Below, in pieces: positions 1-9,094 of a stretch of 44,051 nt of DNA. The stretch spans positions 1 to 44,051 of the forward strand of contig NZ_QCYJ01000117.1 in NCBI RefSeq assembly GCF_003123685.1, written 5' to 3'. This DNA comes from Nocardia aurea (GTDB taxonomy: Bacteria; Actinomycetota; Actinomycetes; Mycobacteriales; Mycobacteriaceae). Below the pieces are notes generated by a model. The model worked only from the letters and a program-made list of their open reading frames with translations. It searched no databases and was not told the origin of the DNA. The stretch's first letter is position 1; each line of letters opens with the position of its first letter. The position numbers and the translations under genes are program-made.

Positions 1-40
1 CCGGAACAACTGAAGACTGAAACCACCAACCCGACCGGCC

Positions 41-89
41 AGATGGTCCACATTGACATTCCGTCAGATGGTCCAACTTGGCGTTCCGT
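41..89. repeat. Two imperfect tandem 24-bp repeats, insertion-sequence-end-like
   Basis: Bases 41-64 and 66-89 share AGATGGTCCA then TTCCGT with a variable middle. Closely spaced repeats like this occur at the ends of IS21-type elements, so this may be the end of an insertion sequence lying left of the window. No transposase is visible here. The rest of 90-510 shows no convincing gene; the open frames there look like GC-driven artefacts. Confidence 0.3.
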
Positions 90-512
90 TGACAATCGTG
101 AGGCTCGCCCCGCGGTCAAAAGTGCGGTAGCGGCGTCTACGTAGTCGATTCGATGACCGCGTCCTCAGGACTCTTCGACCGTACGCGGCGGAACAGACGT
201 GATCGACACACGAGTCGACCTGCTCGATCTCGTTGGTGGCGAATCCGCCACCCGGGAGGAGACGGCGTTGACGCCTCTCGCCGCCCAGACCAGCCGCACT
301 CTCGTCGGTGGCAGAAGAGTCCATCCGGACTACTTCCATAGGCCGACGGACGCCGCAGCCACACAGCAAAGCGAATATTGCCAACTATTAGCAGGACCAG
401 CTGAAGAGCTCACGACCACCGACATCCACCCATTTAGGCCGCAGCCAAAAGTCCCCCAATTTGGGGGGAATTTCCCATTGAAATGCACCCGCTGCGGGGC
501 AGTTACGAACCG

Positions 513-537
513 AAGGCACCCAGGCCGGGTGCCTTTT
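513..537 (+). terminator. Rho-independent terminator
   Basis: A 9-bp perfect stem AAGGCACCC/GGGTGCCTT with a 5-base loop runs into TTTT. It would end transcription entering from the left and insulates the AbrB-like gene at 750. Confidence 0.75.
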
Positions 538-749
538 CGGCTTTCTTGACCAAACGCGAAAAGTATTGAATGCTCGCAATATCGCTAAACTGCGAGCGAG
601 AGTCTCCAAATGTGTTGCCAGATAGCCGCTACTCGACAAGCACTTCCGTAACCGCCCCAGCCAAGAGAGCTCGAGACAGGTGGACCCCGAGCCCCGCCGA
701 CCAGCCGCACAGGCTGCAACGCAGTCGATTTCCCCGGGAGGACAACCCG

Positions 750-1313
750 ATGCCGCCGCACTCAGAAGACCCCGTTCCGACATCCCGTACCTCTGGGATG
801 CGGATGGCGAAGCGCCTCCATCGGTGCACGCCGTCGACCGGGAGAATCCACCAGGAGCCGCCCGACCACAGCGGGGCCATCGGCTTCAACGGCAGGTCGA
901 AGCCGAGCCGAACTCCCGACGTCCCCGGCCTGCCGCTCGATCAGCTGACGCCGCCTGATTCCTTCGTCATTGGCGAACTTCACTGCGCCACAACTACTGT
1001 CGATGTCAATGGCCGACTCGGGAGCCGCTCGACGCTTCGAGCCCTCGAATGGATACCGGGCCAACCTGTATCGTTGAGAACCGATCGCGGCCTGCTCATC
1101 GCCCAAGCAGCAGAACGCGCCCGATGGGCAGTCGGCGCGACCGGCTACTTGCATCTGCCTGCCACGATGCGTCGCGAATGCGATATCGGCACCGGTGATC
1201 ACGTATTCCTCGCGGCCGTAGTCGATCACGCACTGCTGGTCGTGTATTCCTTGCCCGTCCTGGAAGAAGCGCTAGCCGCTCACAGGGCCGACCTTTGGGG
1301 CAGACGGTCGTGA
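750..1313 (+). CDS. AbrB/SpoVT-like DNA-binding domain protein
   Basis: A 187-aa protein. The ATG at 750 is preceded by GGGAGGA (736-742), so I use it instead of the longer open frame from 570. The N-terminal ~80 residues are Pro/Arg-rich and look disordered. The C-terminal part reads VDVNGRLGSRSTLRALEW, later LHLPATMRRECDIGTGDHVFLAAV and a hydrophobic ALLVVYSLP strand followed by LEEALAAHRADLW. This is the swapped-hairpin AbrB/MazE/SpoVT pattern (R-x-x-LPA-x-R, GD-x-V). Such proteins often accompany integrases of actinobacterial integrative elements, which fits the HTH protein and integrase downstream on the same strand. A regulatory role in the element is inferred. The family call is fairly secure; the DNA target is unknown. 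Confidence 0.7.
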   Translation: MPPHSEDPVPTSRTSGMRMAKRLHRCTPSTGRIHQEPPDHSGAIGFNGRSKPSRTPDVPGLPLDQLTPPDSFVIGELHCATTTVDVNGRLGSRSTLRALEWIPGQPVSLRTDRGLLIAQAAERARWAVGATGYLHLPATMRRECDIGTGDHVFLAAVVDHALLVVYSLPVLEEALAAHRADLWGRRS

Positions 1314-1654
1314 AGCCCTACGGCTCTGCGCCACCCTGCATCTGGACTACCGCCCCGAAACAGCTGTCGGCGGCCACGTCGGCTTCACGTCTCACCTGGT
1401 CCGCCCGGGCTCCAGCGTCTACACCGGCCATTTGCGCACACCGAATCCACAGAGCAGTCGCGGCTACGCTAGCCGCCGGAACGTCATCGAAACAGACTGC
1501 GGTGTAGAGGATCCGAATGGACCCTTCTCTCGAGTTCGGTGCGCGCGCCCTCCGTCGAAGGCCGCGGGATCGCCTCGATTTCGATGACAGCACCAGCAAC
1601 AGGAACACTCGTCGAGCCAGCAACAGCGTGAGAGATCAGAACTGCGAGGTCAGG
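1314..1654 (+). other. 341-bp gap without a convincing gene
   Basis: A 70-residue open frame starting at 1295 overlaps the AbrB-like gene, has no ribosome binding site and has unremarkable composition. I see no RNA gene or strong hairpin. It may hold the promoter for the HTH-integrase pair. Confidence 0.4.
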
Positions 1655-1855
1655 ATGAATGAACAGGAGTGCTACACCACCGAAGAGGTCGCCAGACTGC
1701 TTCGGGTGGACGAATCGAGTCTGCGGCGTTGGCGTACCGCTCGCCCACCCCAGGGACCGCCGTTCATACACCTATCGGCGCGTGTGACGCGCTATCTGCG
1801 AGCCGACGTCGAGGAGTACATGCGCCGCCACCGTATCGATCCAATGGCAGCGTGA
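1655..1855 (+). CDS. Small helix-turn-helix protein, excisionase-like
   Basis: A 66-aa protein starting MNEQECYTTEEVARLLRVDE. TTEEVARLLRV-ESSLRRWR is a MerR/excisionase-type winged helix (helix, turn, recognition helix), followed by a wing region and R-Y-L-RADVEEYMRRH, the usual end of HTH_17-type excisionases. The start has GAGGTCAGG just upstream. Its stop overlaps the integrase start (TGATG, 1853-1857), so the two are translationally coupled, as expected for a recombination directionality factor and its integrase. It could instead be a transcriptional regulator of the element. Confidence 0.8.
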   Translation: MNEQECYTTEEVARLLRVDESSLRRWRTARPPQGPPFIHLSARVTRYLRADVEEYMRRHRIDPMAA

Positions 1856-3078
1856 TGGATACCAGCATGGTTCACGTGGTCCCGCTCGGGGTCCAGATTC
1901 GCGCCGATATCGAAGAGCGCGACAGAGCCAAACCGTTCCGCGCTCGCGTCCGCTGGACCGATCCCGCCACCAAACAACGGCCATCGAAGTCACAGGCCTT
2001 CGACACTCGTGAGGAGGCTGAGGAATGGGTGAACCGGATTCGGCAAGCCGCCGCCCGTGGCGTCGATCCGCTCGCCGCCACGGCCACCCTCGTCGACTAC
2101 GGGACAGCGAACTGGGCCACCGCCATGCGAGGTCTGGAAGACAAGACCATCGGTCATGCCTACCTCCCGGCGTGGCAGCGGCGAATCGTTCCGGCGATCG
2201 GACACCTGCCCGTCACCATGATCACCGCCGGAGTCGCCGATCGCACGGTCATGAAATGGATCGCCGACGGGGTCAGCAAGTCCGCGGTCAAGAACGGATT
2301 GGCCGCACTGGCAAGAGTCCTCGACCAAGCGGTCCGCGACGAGGTGATCGAACGCAATCGTGTGGAAGTCGTAGGCTGGCAACGCCAGTACGAACGCTAC
2401 GAAGACGAACTCGACGACCCGCGATCACTGGCACTGCCGGACTGGGCCACTTTGACCACGCTCGCTGACTCGCTGGTGTCCGCCTCGACCGACGGCTACC
2501 GAGGTTGGGGCGATGTCGTCATCTTCGCGGCCTGCACCGCGGTCCGCATCGGGGAAGTCGCCGGATGCAGGGTCGGCGACATCGACACCAGCGAATGGGT
2601 GTGGCGACTACGACGACAGACCTCGCCCGGTCCCGGAGGCTTGAAAGACAAAGGCACGAAAGGAAAGAGATCCCGCAGAATCCCCATCATCGAGGACATC
2701 CGCCCCCTGGTACTCAAACGGATCGACGCCTCCAACGGCAAGACCGACGCCCGACTGTTCGTCGGACCACGCGGCGGCCGCATCCAAACCGGAGTGCTTC
2801 ACAAGGCCACACACTGGCCGGAAGTGGTGACCAAGCTCGGCTACGAGCATCTCCGTCGCCATGATCTTCGCCACACCGGCCTGACGTGGTTCGCCGACGC
2901 CGGAGTCCCCCTGCATCGGCTCCAACAGATCGCCGGACACACCGACCCTCGGATCACCCAACGCTACCTACACCCCGACATCGAATCGCTCCAGAACGAC
3001 GGCAACCTGCTCACCATCCACCTACGAGCCCCGCAAAGGTCCCCGAATGGTCCCCAACTACGAGTGGTCGGACAATGA
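1855..3078 (+). CDS. int: Tyrosine recombinase / integrase
   Basis: A 407-aa site-specific recombinase that would join and excise the integrative element at a tRNA 3' end. Residues ~25-70 form the arm-binding N-terminus (FRARVRWTDPATKQR, DTREEAEEW), ~80-175 the core-binding domain, and ~195-375 the catalytic domain. The catalytic set is complete: R231 in TAVRIGEVAG, H336 and R339 in RHDLRHTG, H362 in IAGHTDPR and nucleophile Y371 in QRYLHP; a Lys in the beta-hairpin (KDKGTKGKRS) fits the fifth position. The start is the ATG in TGATG shared with the HTH gene; the longer open frame overlaps that gene and is rejected. The gene ends just before a hairpin and a tRNA fragment, the usual place of attP next to int. 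Confidence 0.95.
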   Translation: MDTSMVHVVPLGVQIRADIEERDRAKPFRARVRWTDPATKQRPSKSQAFDTREEAEEWVNRIRQAAARGVDPLAATATLVDYGTANWATAMRGLEDKTIGHAYLPAWQRRIVPAIGHLPVTMITAGVADRTVMKWIADGVSKSAVKNGLAALARVLDQAVRDEVIERNRVEVVGWQRQYERYEDELDDPRSLALPDWATLTTLADSLVSASTDGYRGWGDVVIFAACTAVRIGEVAGCRVGDIDTSEWVWRLRRQTSPGPGGLKDKGTKGKRSRRIPIIEDIRPLVLKRIDASNGKTDARLFVGPRGGRIQTGVLHKATHWPEVVTKLGYEHLRRHDLRHTGLTWFADAGVPLHRLQQIAGHTDPRITQRYLHPDIESLQNDGNLLTIHLRAPQRSPNGPQLRVVGQ

Positions 3079-3114
3079 CAAAACCCCTCCCGATGCTGGT
3101 CGGAAAGGGTTTTG
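3079..3114. terminator. Hairpin directly after the integrase stop
   Basis: Arms CAAAACCC (3079-3086) and GGGTTTTG (3107-3114) pair perfectly, with a further CCGA/TCGG inner stem. Runs of A on the left and T on the right make it usable in both directions. It may have come along with the tRNA fragment that follows. Confidence 0.7.
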
Positions 3115-3118
3115 CAAC

Positions 3119-3156
3119 TGTCGGGCTGACAGGATTTGAACCTGCGACCACCTGAC
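3119..3156 (-). repeat. tRNA gene 3' fragment, probable attachment site core
   Basis: Read on the minus strand this is a tRNA 3' portion: GTCAGGTGGTC, then the T-arm GCAGGTTCAAATCCTG and a CAGCCCG acceptor strand. The T-arm and GGGCTG/CAGCCC acceptor resemble actinobacterial tRNA-Pro. Homology stops in the anticodon region; what lies to the right (ACAGGTTCCAG...) cannot complete the cloverleaf. It therefore looks like the displaced or element-borne copy of a tRNA end made by integrase-mediated insertion. The isoacceptor identity is tentative. Confidence 0.7.
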
Positions 3157-4080
3157 ACAGGTTCCAGTTTGCCGGACATGCCTCGATGACACCCAAAAGC
3201 ACTGGAAATAACACTCTTTCGCGTATCACATCCTGCCGAACACTTCCCGAAAAGACCGGTTGCTTCCCTCCGAAAGTGTGAGATTTTGGTGAGACGGCCC
3301 GGGCCGCTTCCGGCCGCGCAGGCAGGTAGCAGCATGCGCACTGCATCGCGTGAAGTCACGTCGGCGCAGATCCGGCGACATCGAGTCCATCAGGCCCCGC
3401 GACGATACGTCTTCGGCGCGTCGCTTCGCCGCCGCGCCGATACATTTCCACATGAGCGAATCTTCAGCTACCCGAGTTGGGTGAACTCGTTCGAGTCCCG
3501 CAACTCCAGGGCCGTCCCCGATCAACAGAACTATTGTTCGAAGGTTGGAACGAGCGCCCGAACGACCCCGGGCCATTTGGATACTCCTGTGAAGACGACG
3601 TCGTGGATCCGTAGCCACTCGAACGACTGGATCGTGGCATTCACTCGAGGAGACGTCATCGACCTCTCTTCGGAGGCCTTACAGAAGGCCCCGGCGGCCA
3701 GAGGTAGGCGATCCTCGTCGCTGTAGCGCCGCCAGCCGATGCTGAGCAGGGAGGCGCGACTGCACGGCCGCGGCAGATCGAACCCCGACACAACCGATCG
3801 GACACCGGATTCGAAGTACCCCAATTTCCGGAACTACAAGAATCTCCCTCGGACGGGGGTTGGGCCTGATACCCCGGAATCCGGCAAACCACATGTCGGA
3901 CGATATGTTTCTGCCTGCGCCGAGAGGGGAAGAGCATGGATCTTCGCAGATCCGTCGGTACACCGTCGTCAGGTCCGATATGGAACCAGCGCGAGCACCG
4001 CGCGGCCTCTCGCGATGGGCAACAACCATCGGCACGCGCGCAGACCCATGCTCGGACGGTTGCTGCAGGCGGTCGCGATG
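3157..4080. other. Gene-poor stretch next to the att-like site
   Basis: About 900 bp with no open frame showing a ribosome binding site, a domain or typical coding composition. It separates the tRNA fragment from a transposase remnant and looks like decayed mobile DNA. Confidence 0.4.
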
Positions 4081-4425
4081 CGACGCCTCAAGGGTGGTGG
4101 CCCACCACTGGGTAATCCGCAGGTGGTGATCGCGGGCAATGCGTGTTCCTCGGCCGCGAATCGAGCCCTGCTGCGGCGCAAACGTATCCGAGTGGTCATT
4201 CCCGAACGATCCGACCAACTCGCCAACCGCAAACGGCGAAGCAGTCGCGCTGAACGAGCACCGGACTTCGACCGCGAGACCTACAAGCGCCGCAACGTCA
4301 TCGAACGCGCTTTCAACAAAGCCAAGCACTGACGTGCGGTCCCCACCCGGTTCGATAAGTTGGCCACCACCCACCACGCTGGCACCGTCCTGGCCTTCAT
4401 CATCGAATCGCTCAAAGACATAGGG
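4081..4425 (+). pseudogene. IS5-type transposase remnant (C-terminal part)
   Basis: The frame reads PQVVIAGNACSSAANRALL, then RIRVVIPERSDQLANRKRR and YKRRNVIERAFNKAKH. This is the C-terminal DDE region of IS5-family transposases, with the catalytic Glu in RRNVIER. An in-frame TGA at 4330-4332 replaces the conserved Trp after the last His, and the same frame continues TRFDKLATTHHAGTVLAF to SLKD. The N-terminal half with the first two Asp residues is not recognisable. It is a nonsense-mutated, 5'-truncated copy beside the first immunity-like gene, on the opposite strand. Confidence 0.8.
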
Positions 4426-4437
4426 AGACACACCGAG

Positions 4438-5172
4438 TTAGACTCGGAAGTATGTCGGGGTCATTGTCGACACCCAACCATCGGCTATCAACGCATCCAA
4501 CGCGGACTGCAGAAGTTCATGTTCACCAGTGCCTTTCTCCATCCACCGCGACCAATGAACCGCCAAGGTCAGCAGCGGCACCGTGTCGTAATCGATCCCG
4601 AACGTCACCGGCGGGTACGCGGGAAAGTCCTCCGGCGGCACACACAACCACGTGGCACCATCATCGGCGGTGTAGGTATCGAGTACCAAATCATCACCCC
4701 ACAACGTCACTGGGAACTTGCCGCCACTCGCGGACTCGTTCACATCCACGACCCGCGTCTCGAACCCGCCAAGCCAAACCTGATCGAACATCACAAAATA
4801 GCCCTCCGGACACGTTGCGCCCGCTAGGGCCTGCCGATACACGTCACATAGGACCTTATCGGTCAGCACATCGACGCGTACGCTCGCCGCGGGCGGCCCG
4901 AGGATCCCGAATTCGGTCGTCTCGGGAACAGCGTGTTCCAATATTTCCCAATACCGTTTTGACGGATGCGCCTCATCGGTCTGTACCCAGGTGTCGTTGT
5001 AGGCACACGACAGTCGGAGGTCGGCCCGCGTCGGACGCACTACACCGCCCAGATAGCCCAACGCTCGAACCGTCTCGGCAAAGAACACTTCCGAACTCGA
5101 AATATCGTCGGCGAACTCACGCATGAACACGAGGTTCTCCCCATGCGGCCGATATTCGGTGTAGTCACTCAC
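4438..5172 (-). CDS. Putative immunity protein of toxin cassette 1
   Basis: A 244-aa acidic cytosolic-type protein with no signal peptide or membrane segment and no family I can name. The chosen start is GTG at 5172, which overlaps the upstream toxin stop as GTGA and matches the start of a paralogue at 43887 (VSDYTEYRP here, VSGYTEYRP there). An ATG at 5193 is the alternative. An acidic small gene translationally coupled to the 3' end of a large modular secreted-type protein is the standard arrangement of polymorphic toxin-immunity pairs. The immunity role is inferred from this position and from the second cassette, whose partner is unrelated in sequence. The 3' end abuts an IS5 remnant. Confidence 0.6.
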   Translation of the reverse strand: MSDYTEYRPHGENLVFMREFADDISSSEVFFAETVRALGYLGGVVRPTRADLRLSCAYNDTWVQTDEAHPSKRYWEILEHAVPETTEFGILGPPAASVRVDVLTDKVLCDVYRQALAGATCPEGYFVMFDQVWLGGFETRVVDVNESASGGKFPVTLWGDDLVLDTYTADDGATWLCVPPEDFPAYPPVTFGIDYDTVPLLTLAVHWSRWMEKGTGEHELLQSALDALIADGWVSTMTPTYFRV

Positions 5173-8100
5173 GACACTCTTTCCCTTTTCCATCCGTTAT
5201 CTCCCCGAACTATCCGGCCGAGAAGACTACCATTTTCGTCCACGAAGTTGACCGCATCCAAACTCGGCAGATATTGATATTTTTTTTCGTTGAGGTTGAA
5301 TTCCTTGGCAAGATCGTCCAGCAGATTCTTCGTTGGTCCTCGTTGTATTCCGCCTGCGTAGATGTCGTAGTCCATGCCGTTCCAATGAAACCGCTTTTCG
5401 CTGTGCTTTCCAGGCACAATGCGCCCTTGCGCAGGCGGCTTCGGCACGACCACGGTTGTCTCTGCCGTCGGCACCCGGCCCGGTGTCGGAGTCTTAACCT
5501 TCTCGGCCCCGTGAAGGGCGGGGCCTCGCATCCCGGACTCTGCAACAGGAAGATCCTTCATCCGTTCGACTTCGACGCGCCGCTCCACGGTCGCGACGCC
5601 GTTTGCGGTGCGCTCGACCAGGATATCGAAAGACTTGCCGCCGCCCTGGACACCCGGGTTGAAGCGAACTCCGATCTCGGAATCGGCTGATAGTTCGTCT
5701 GATAGGCGTTTGAGCTCGATGAGCTCGGCAGCTTTGTCCAACACCTGGTTCGGGTCGTTGGTGCGTGTTCTGGTCTCACGCAGCCAGTCGTTGAGGCCGC
5801 CGACATTGCCACCTTTGGCCTCGCGGGCGAGCAACTGATTGAGCAGATGTGCGAGCTCCGGTCTGCCCGCGGCCTTCAGCACGGTGGCGATTTCGGCTAC
5901 TCCGGATGCGCTGGGGTTGCTCGGTTTCCCGGCACCCCCTCCGGATCCTTGGACCATCGCAAAGGCATTCGGCGATGAAGCTTGATTCGAGGTCCAATCG
6001 AACGGGTTACCTGTGCCAGCACCCGGAAACGCGTAACGCGGCTGTGCGTCCCCACGGAAGACCCTCGCAGTCGTCATGAGTCCCTCACCGAAGACCTCGA
6101 GCGTTTGCGATATCTTCTCCTTGCTCCAGTCTCGGGCTCGACCGAGAACCGACCGGATAGATTCCGGCGTATTGCTCGTCAGGTTCCGAAATCGGCCGAG
6201 GGCCGGATTCCGACGACCGTCCGGTCCGCGTAGATCAGAGGGAGGAATCTGCGGTCCACGGGTGGATCGGCTGGCAGCAGCGCCACCTTCACCGAGCAGT
6301 TGTCTGCTGAATCGCGGGACTTTGGCCGGGACGAACCAGGTTGCGAGGCCGAACGCGGCGGTTCCCAGTGTCGCGCCCGGGGTGTCGTGGAATTGGTGCC
6401 AGTCGGCGCCGATCAGGACCTTGGATTCTTCGTTGAGCGCGTTGAGGAAGCTCGGCTCGATGTGGTCCCAGGTGGTCGACAGATCCTGGGTGCCTGCCCG
6501 GTAGCGGGTCAGTTCGACGATCGAGACCATGTGAAAGTGGCGGGTGGCATGGTAGAAGGATCGGAATGCGTCCTCCATGCCGGTGAGGACTTCTTGCCTG
6601 GTAGCCAGGTGAAAATCGCCGCCGGTGACGGTACCGACGGCGTTCACGACATCGTTGAGCCCGGCAAGCCCGCTCAAGCCCTCGGCGAAACCCGCGGCGC
6701 CGCGACCGACGGCCCGACCCGACGCACGGAATTGCTGGCCCACGATCTCTTGCCAGGTGCGGCCACTGATCCTGTCGTACCGCTTGGTCTCACGCCCTGC
6801 GGCGTCGAGCTCGACGACTTCGTTGTCGTTGTAGGACAGGCGGATCCCGCCACCGGGTAGCATGCTCAACGTTCCGGTGCGGAGTTCTTTCTCGTCCCGG
6901 AAGGTATAGACGAACTTGCCTTGCGCGTTGCGTGAACCCGAGACGAGCAGTCCCCCATCGCGAGTGAGCGACGAGATCACCACATCGTCGGGACCCAACA
7001 GAAGCGACTCGATGATCCGACCCGAGGAATCGATGGTGTCGTGTCTGGTGTTGTCGCCCTCGCGGTAGACGAAGCCGCGCTGCCCGGTGACCGGGTCGTA
7101 TCTGCGTGAGGCCGGCTTACCGCTGTCGTCGACGTATTCTTCCCACCGACGGTCCCACTCATCGATACGCCACCCGTGCCCGGTGTGATCACGCCAGCCG
7201 ACCTGCACGTTGTCGTAGCCACCACGATCGTTCGGCACCGTCTTGAACGAGGTGATGTTGTTTGCCGGGTCGACGAAATGGTTGTCGTACAGGCCTTGGC
7301 CGTTGCGGACACCGACGTCGGTGCCGACATAGTTTGCGGCGGCGTCGAAGGACGGGGTGTAGACCTTACTGAGGTTCGCTTCAGCGGTGAACTCTCGGCT
7401 CGGCGCACCCGAAGTCGAGTTCCCGGGTGTGAAACTTTGCAGATACCAGTCCTGCCCAGGATGTGAACGGCCCGCATACGACGACTGACCATCGGCGTCG
7501 TCGTGCCAGTGCTGAAGACCGCCGGTTTCGTTCGTGGCGATCCGCCATCGGTCGACTGTTTTATCGGGATTGGTGATCTCGAGATCGACCGTATTGCTGC
7601 CGTTGCCGTCCGGGATGCTGTACTGCACCGGTCGGCCGTCGAGCATCGTCCCCGACCACACGTCGCCGGGACCGTGCCCGGTGGTATCGGGCATATCCAA
7701 CAGCGAAGAACCCTCACCACCCCCCACGCCACCTGGCGGCGCGGTCATCCCCGTCTGCGGATTGGATGTCGACGGAGCCGGCTGCGGGGCCGGTGTGGTT
7801 CCGACTCCGGGTGATGGCTGGGGGATGCCTTCCTCGTCGAGCATCGGACGGTTCGGCACAATGACCGGACCACCGCCACCCCCGCCCAGTCCGGGCCGAT
7901 CCGGGCCGATCGGATTACCCACCGGTTCGAGAAGCGAAGCGATCTCGTCTCGGGCAGCGACATCGCGGGCGGTGACAACCAGATCACGCCGGCGATAAAC
8001 ACGATCCAGCGCACGCCCAGCCGAATCCGGGGTCATAGAGTGGAAGTCGTGGATCCGAACTCCACCGACGTCACCGCCAGCCGCTGCGGTCGGGGCACCG

Positions 8101-8186
8101 GTAGGAGTGATCGAGCGATACCACTTGGCCTGCCTGCCCACCCACGAATAGTCAGGAGAACGCTGCACTGAGCCACTGACAGGCAT
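5169..8186 (-). CDS. Polymorphic-toxin-like protein, cassette 1
   Basis: A 1005-aa protein. The start at 8186 has GAGGT seven bases upstream, and an identical arrangement precedes the cassette 2 gene. Residues 1-~125 (MPVSGSVQRSPDYSW...) are nearly the same as in cassette 2, including W15-V-G17 and Y64RRRD68. A Pro/Gly linker follows, then a long region of short beta-strand motifs (YDPVTGQRGFVYREG, DSSGRIIES), a GATLGTAAFGLATW segment typical of pre-toxin regions, an Ala-rich stretch and a C-terminal tip. Near the end SFDILVER...RRVEVERM vaguely resembles a PD-(D/E)xK core, and the last ~75 residues (HWNGMDYDIYAGG...) are unique. It has no classical signal peptide. WxG and YxxxD about 49 residues apart suggest type VII export, but no ESX genes are present. 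The toxic activity itself is not identified. Confidence 0.6.
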   Translation of the reverse strand: MPVSGSVQRSPDYSWVGRQAKWYRSITPTGAPTAAAGGDVGGVRIHDFHSMTPDSAGRALDRVYRRRDLVVTARDVAARDEIASLLEPVGNPIGPDRPGLGGGGGGPVIVPNRPMLDEEGIPQPSPGVGTTPAPQPAPSTSNPQTGMTAPPGGVGGGEGSSLLDMPDTTGHGPGDVWSGTMLDGRPVQYSIPDGNGSNTVDLEITNPDKTVDRWRIATNETGGLQHWHDDADGQSSYAGRSHPGQDWYLQSFTPGNSTSGAPSREFTAEANLSKVYTPSFDAAANYVGTDVGVRNGQGLYDNHFVDPANNITSFKTVPNDRGGYDNVQVGWRDHTGHGWRIDEWDRRWEEYVDDSGKPASRRYDPVTGQRGFVYREGDNTRHDTIDSSGRIIESLLLGPDDVVISSLTRDGGLLVSGSRNAQGKFVYTFRDEKELRTGTLSMLPGGGIRLSYNDNEVVELDAAGRETKRYDRISGRTWQEIVGQQFRASGRAVGRGAAGFAEGLSGLAGLNDVVNAVGTVTGGDFHLATRQEVLTGMEDAFRSFYHATRHFHMVSIVELTRYRAGTQDLSTTWDHIEPSFLNALNEESKVLIGADWHQFHDTPGATLGTAAFGLATWFVPAKVPRFSRQLLGEGGAAASRSTRGPQIPPSDLRGPDGRRNPALGRFRNLTSNTPESIRSVLGRARDWSKEKISQTLEVFGEGLMTTARVFRGDAQPRYAFPGAGTGNPFDWTSNQASSPNAFAMVQGSGGGAGKPSNPSASGVAEIATVLKAAGRPELAHLLNQLLAREAKGGNVGGLNDWLRETRTRTNDPNQVLDKAAELIELKRLSDELSADSEIGVRFNPGVQGGGKSFDILVERTANGVATVERRVEVERMKDLPVAESGMRGPALHGAEKVKTPTPGRVPTAETTVVVPKPPAQGRIVPGKHSEKRFHWNGMDYDIYAGGIQRGPTKNLLDDLAKEFNLNEKKYQYLPSLDAVNFVDENGSLLGRIVRGDNGWKRERVS

Positions 8187-8370
8187 CGGGCACCTCACGT
8201 TTCATCTATAAAGTTGTCCAAGAACAAGTTTCAGAACAAGAGCACGCTGAAAGTACGAAACGGGGCATGCCCGGGAGAAGGACACACCCCAACCGTGAAA
8301 CACACCGAGTCGCCAGAAACCAACGACCAGGTGCGTCTACAGCACCGCAGCAACCCCCGCGATCTCGGTA
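8187..8370 (-). repeat. Upstream region shared by both toxin genes, copy 1
   Basis: This region and 11837-12010 are clearly homologous at the DNA level: AAGTTGTCCAAG, CGAAACGGGGCATGCCC, GTGAAACACACCGAGTCG and CTACAGCACCGCAGCAA occur in the same order in both. It covers the toxin ribosome binding site and 5' region, so it probably holds a common promoter. Beyond it, 8371-8614 holds no gene I can support. Confidence 0.75.
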
Positions 8371-8614
8371 GTTGCAGGCAGGCAGTGCCCGCGTGCCAAG
8401 TCGCCGCAGCCACAACGACAGTGACAACGTGGTTGTGGCCGAGCTGCAATCACGACCGGGATCCGGTCAATATTGTTAGGGCACAATCAAATCCGCCAAA
8501 CAGACGTATTGCATACATATGGCATGCGATACGACACTCCCCGAAAAACAATATCCAAATGGGGATGACGACATCGAAATATCTACGCGGGAAAGTGACC
8601 AGATGGAGATAATG

Positions 8615-9067
8615 TCAGCCTACGATCAATTTGAGTTTCTCATCATAGATACCATCATCGGTTGCGATAATTCCACTCAACTTCGCCGCTAAGAACGCCT
8701 CTAAAAGATCGAGAAACTCCCAAAGATCCTCGTCTAGCGTTTCCGGAAATATTTCAATGCCGATCACCGAAGAGACATCGTCAAGATGGTCAGCGACATC
8801 TACGGGAACTGATTCGATCTCGGATCGAATGTCATCAATCAGATCTGAAAGGAGTTTGCCAGCGCTCAATCGACTAAGCGCAACGGGGCGATCTACACCG
8901 GGGAAATTTAGGACCAGTTCAAGCCAGTTCGGGTCGTCTATCTCGGGATCAAACTCGGATGGCCGAAATACAATCGGCGCATCTTCATACCAAAATTCTT
9001 CCACGCCGCTTATTATCTCGCGCCGAGTCACATCGACACCACTTCTGCAAAGTATGTTTATGAACAT
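8615..9067 (-). CDS. Putative immunity protein of toxin cassette 2
   Basis: A 150-aa, strongly acidic protein (DDIRSEIESVPVDVADHLDD, PETLDEDLWEFLDL) with no signal or membrane segment, as is common for nuclease inhibitors. The ATG is at 9067; a TTG at 9073 lies at better spacing from GGAAGG and could be the true start. It sits 27 bp downstream of the cassette 2 toxin-like gene on the same strand and has no similarity to the cassette 1 partner. That fits each immunity protein matching its own toxin tip. The family is not recognised and the role is inferred from position. Confidence 0.55.
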   Translation of the reverse strand: MFINILCRSGVDVTRREIISGVEEFWYEDAPIVFRPSEFDPEIDDPNWLELVLNFPGVDRPVALSRLSAGKLLSDLIDDIRSEIESVPVDVADHLDDVSSVIGIEIFPETLDEDLWEFLDLLEAFLAAKLSGIIATDDGIYDEKLKLIVG

Positions 9068-9094
9068 AGACAACAGCCACAGCCTTCCGATTGG

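Noticed and set aside
199..549. 116-codon plus-strand frame near the left edge
   Set aside because: It runs through the terminator at 513-537, lacks a ribosome binding site and has no recognisable domain.
3119..3156. Complete tRNA gene
   Set aside because: Only the T-arm, acceptor 3' strand and part of the anticodon arm are present; no D-arm or acceptor 5' strand follows on the right.
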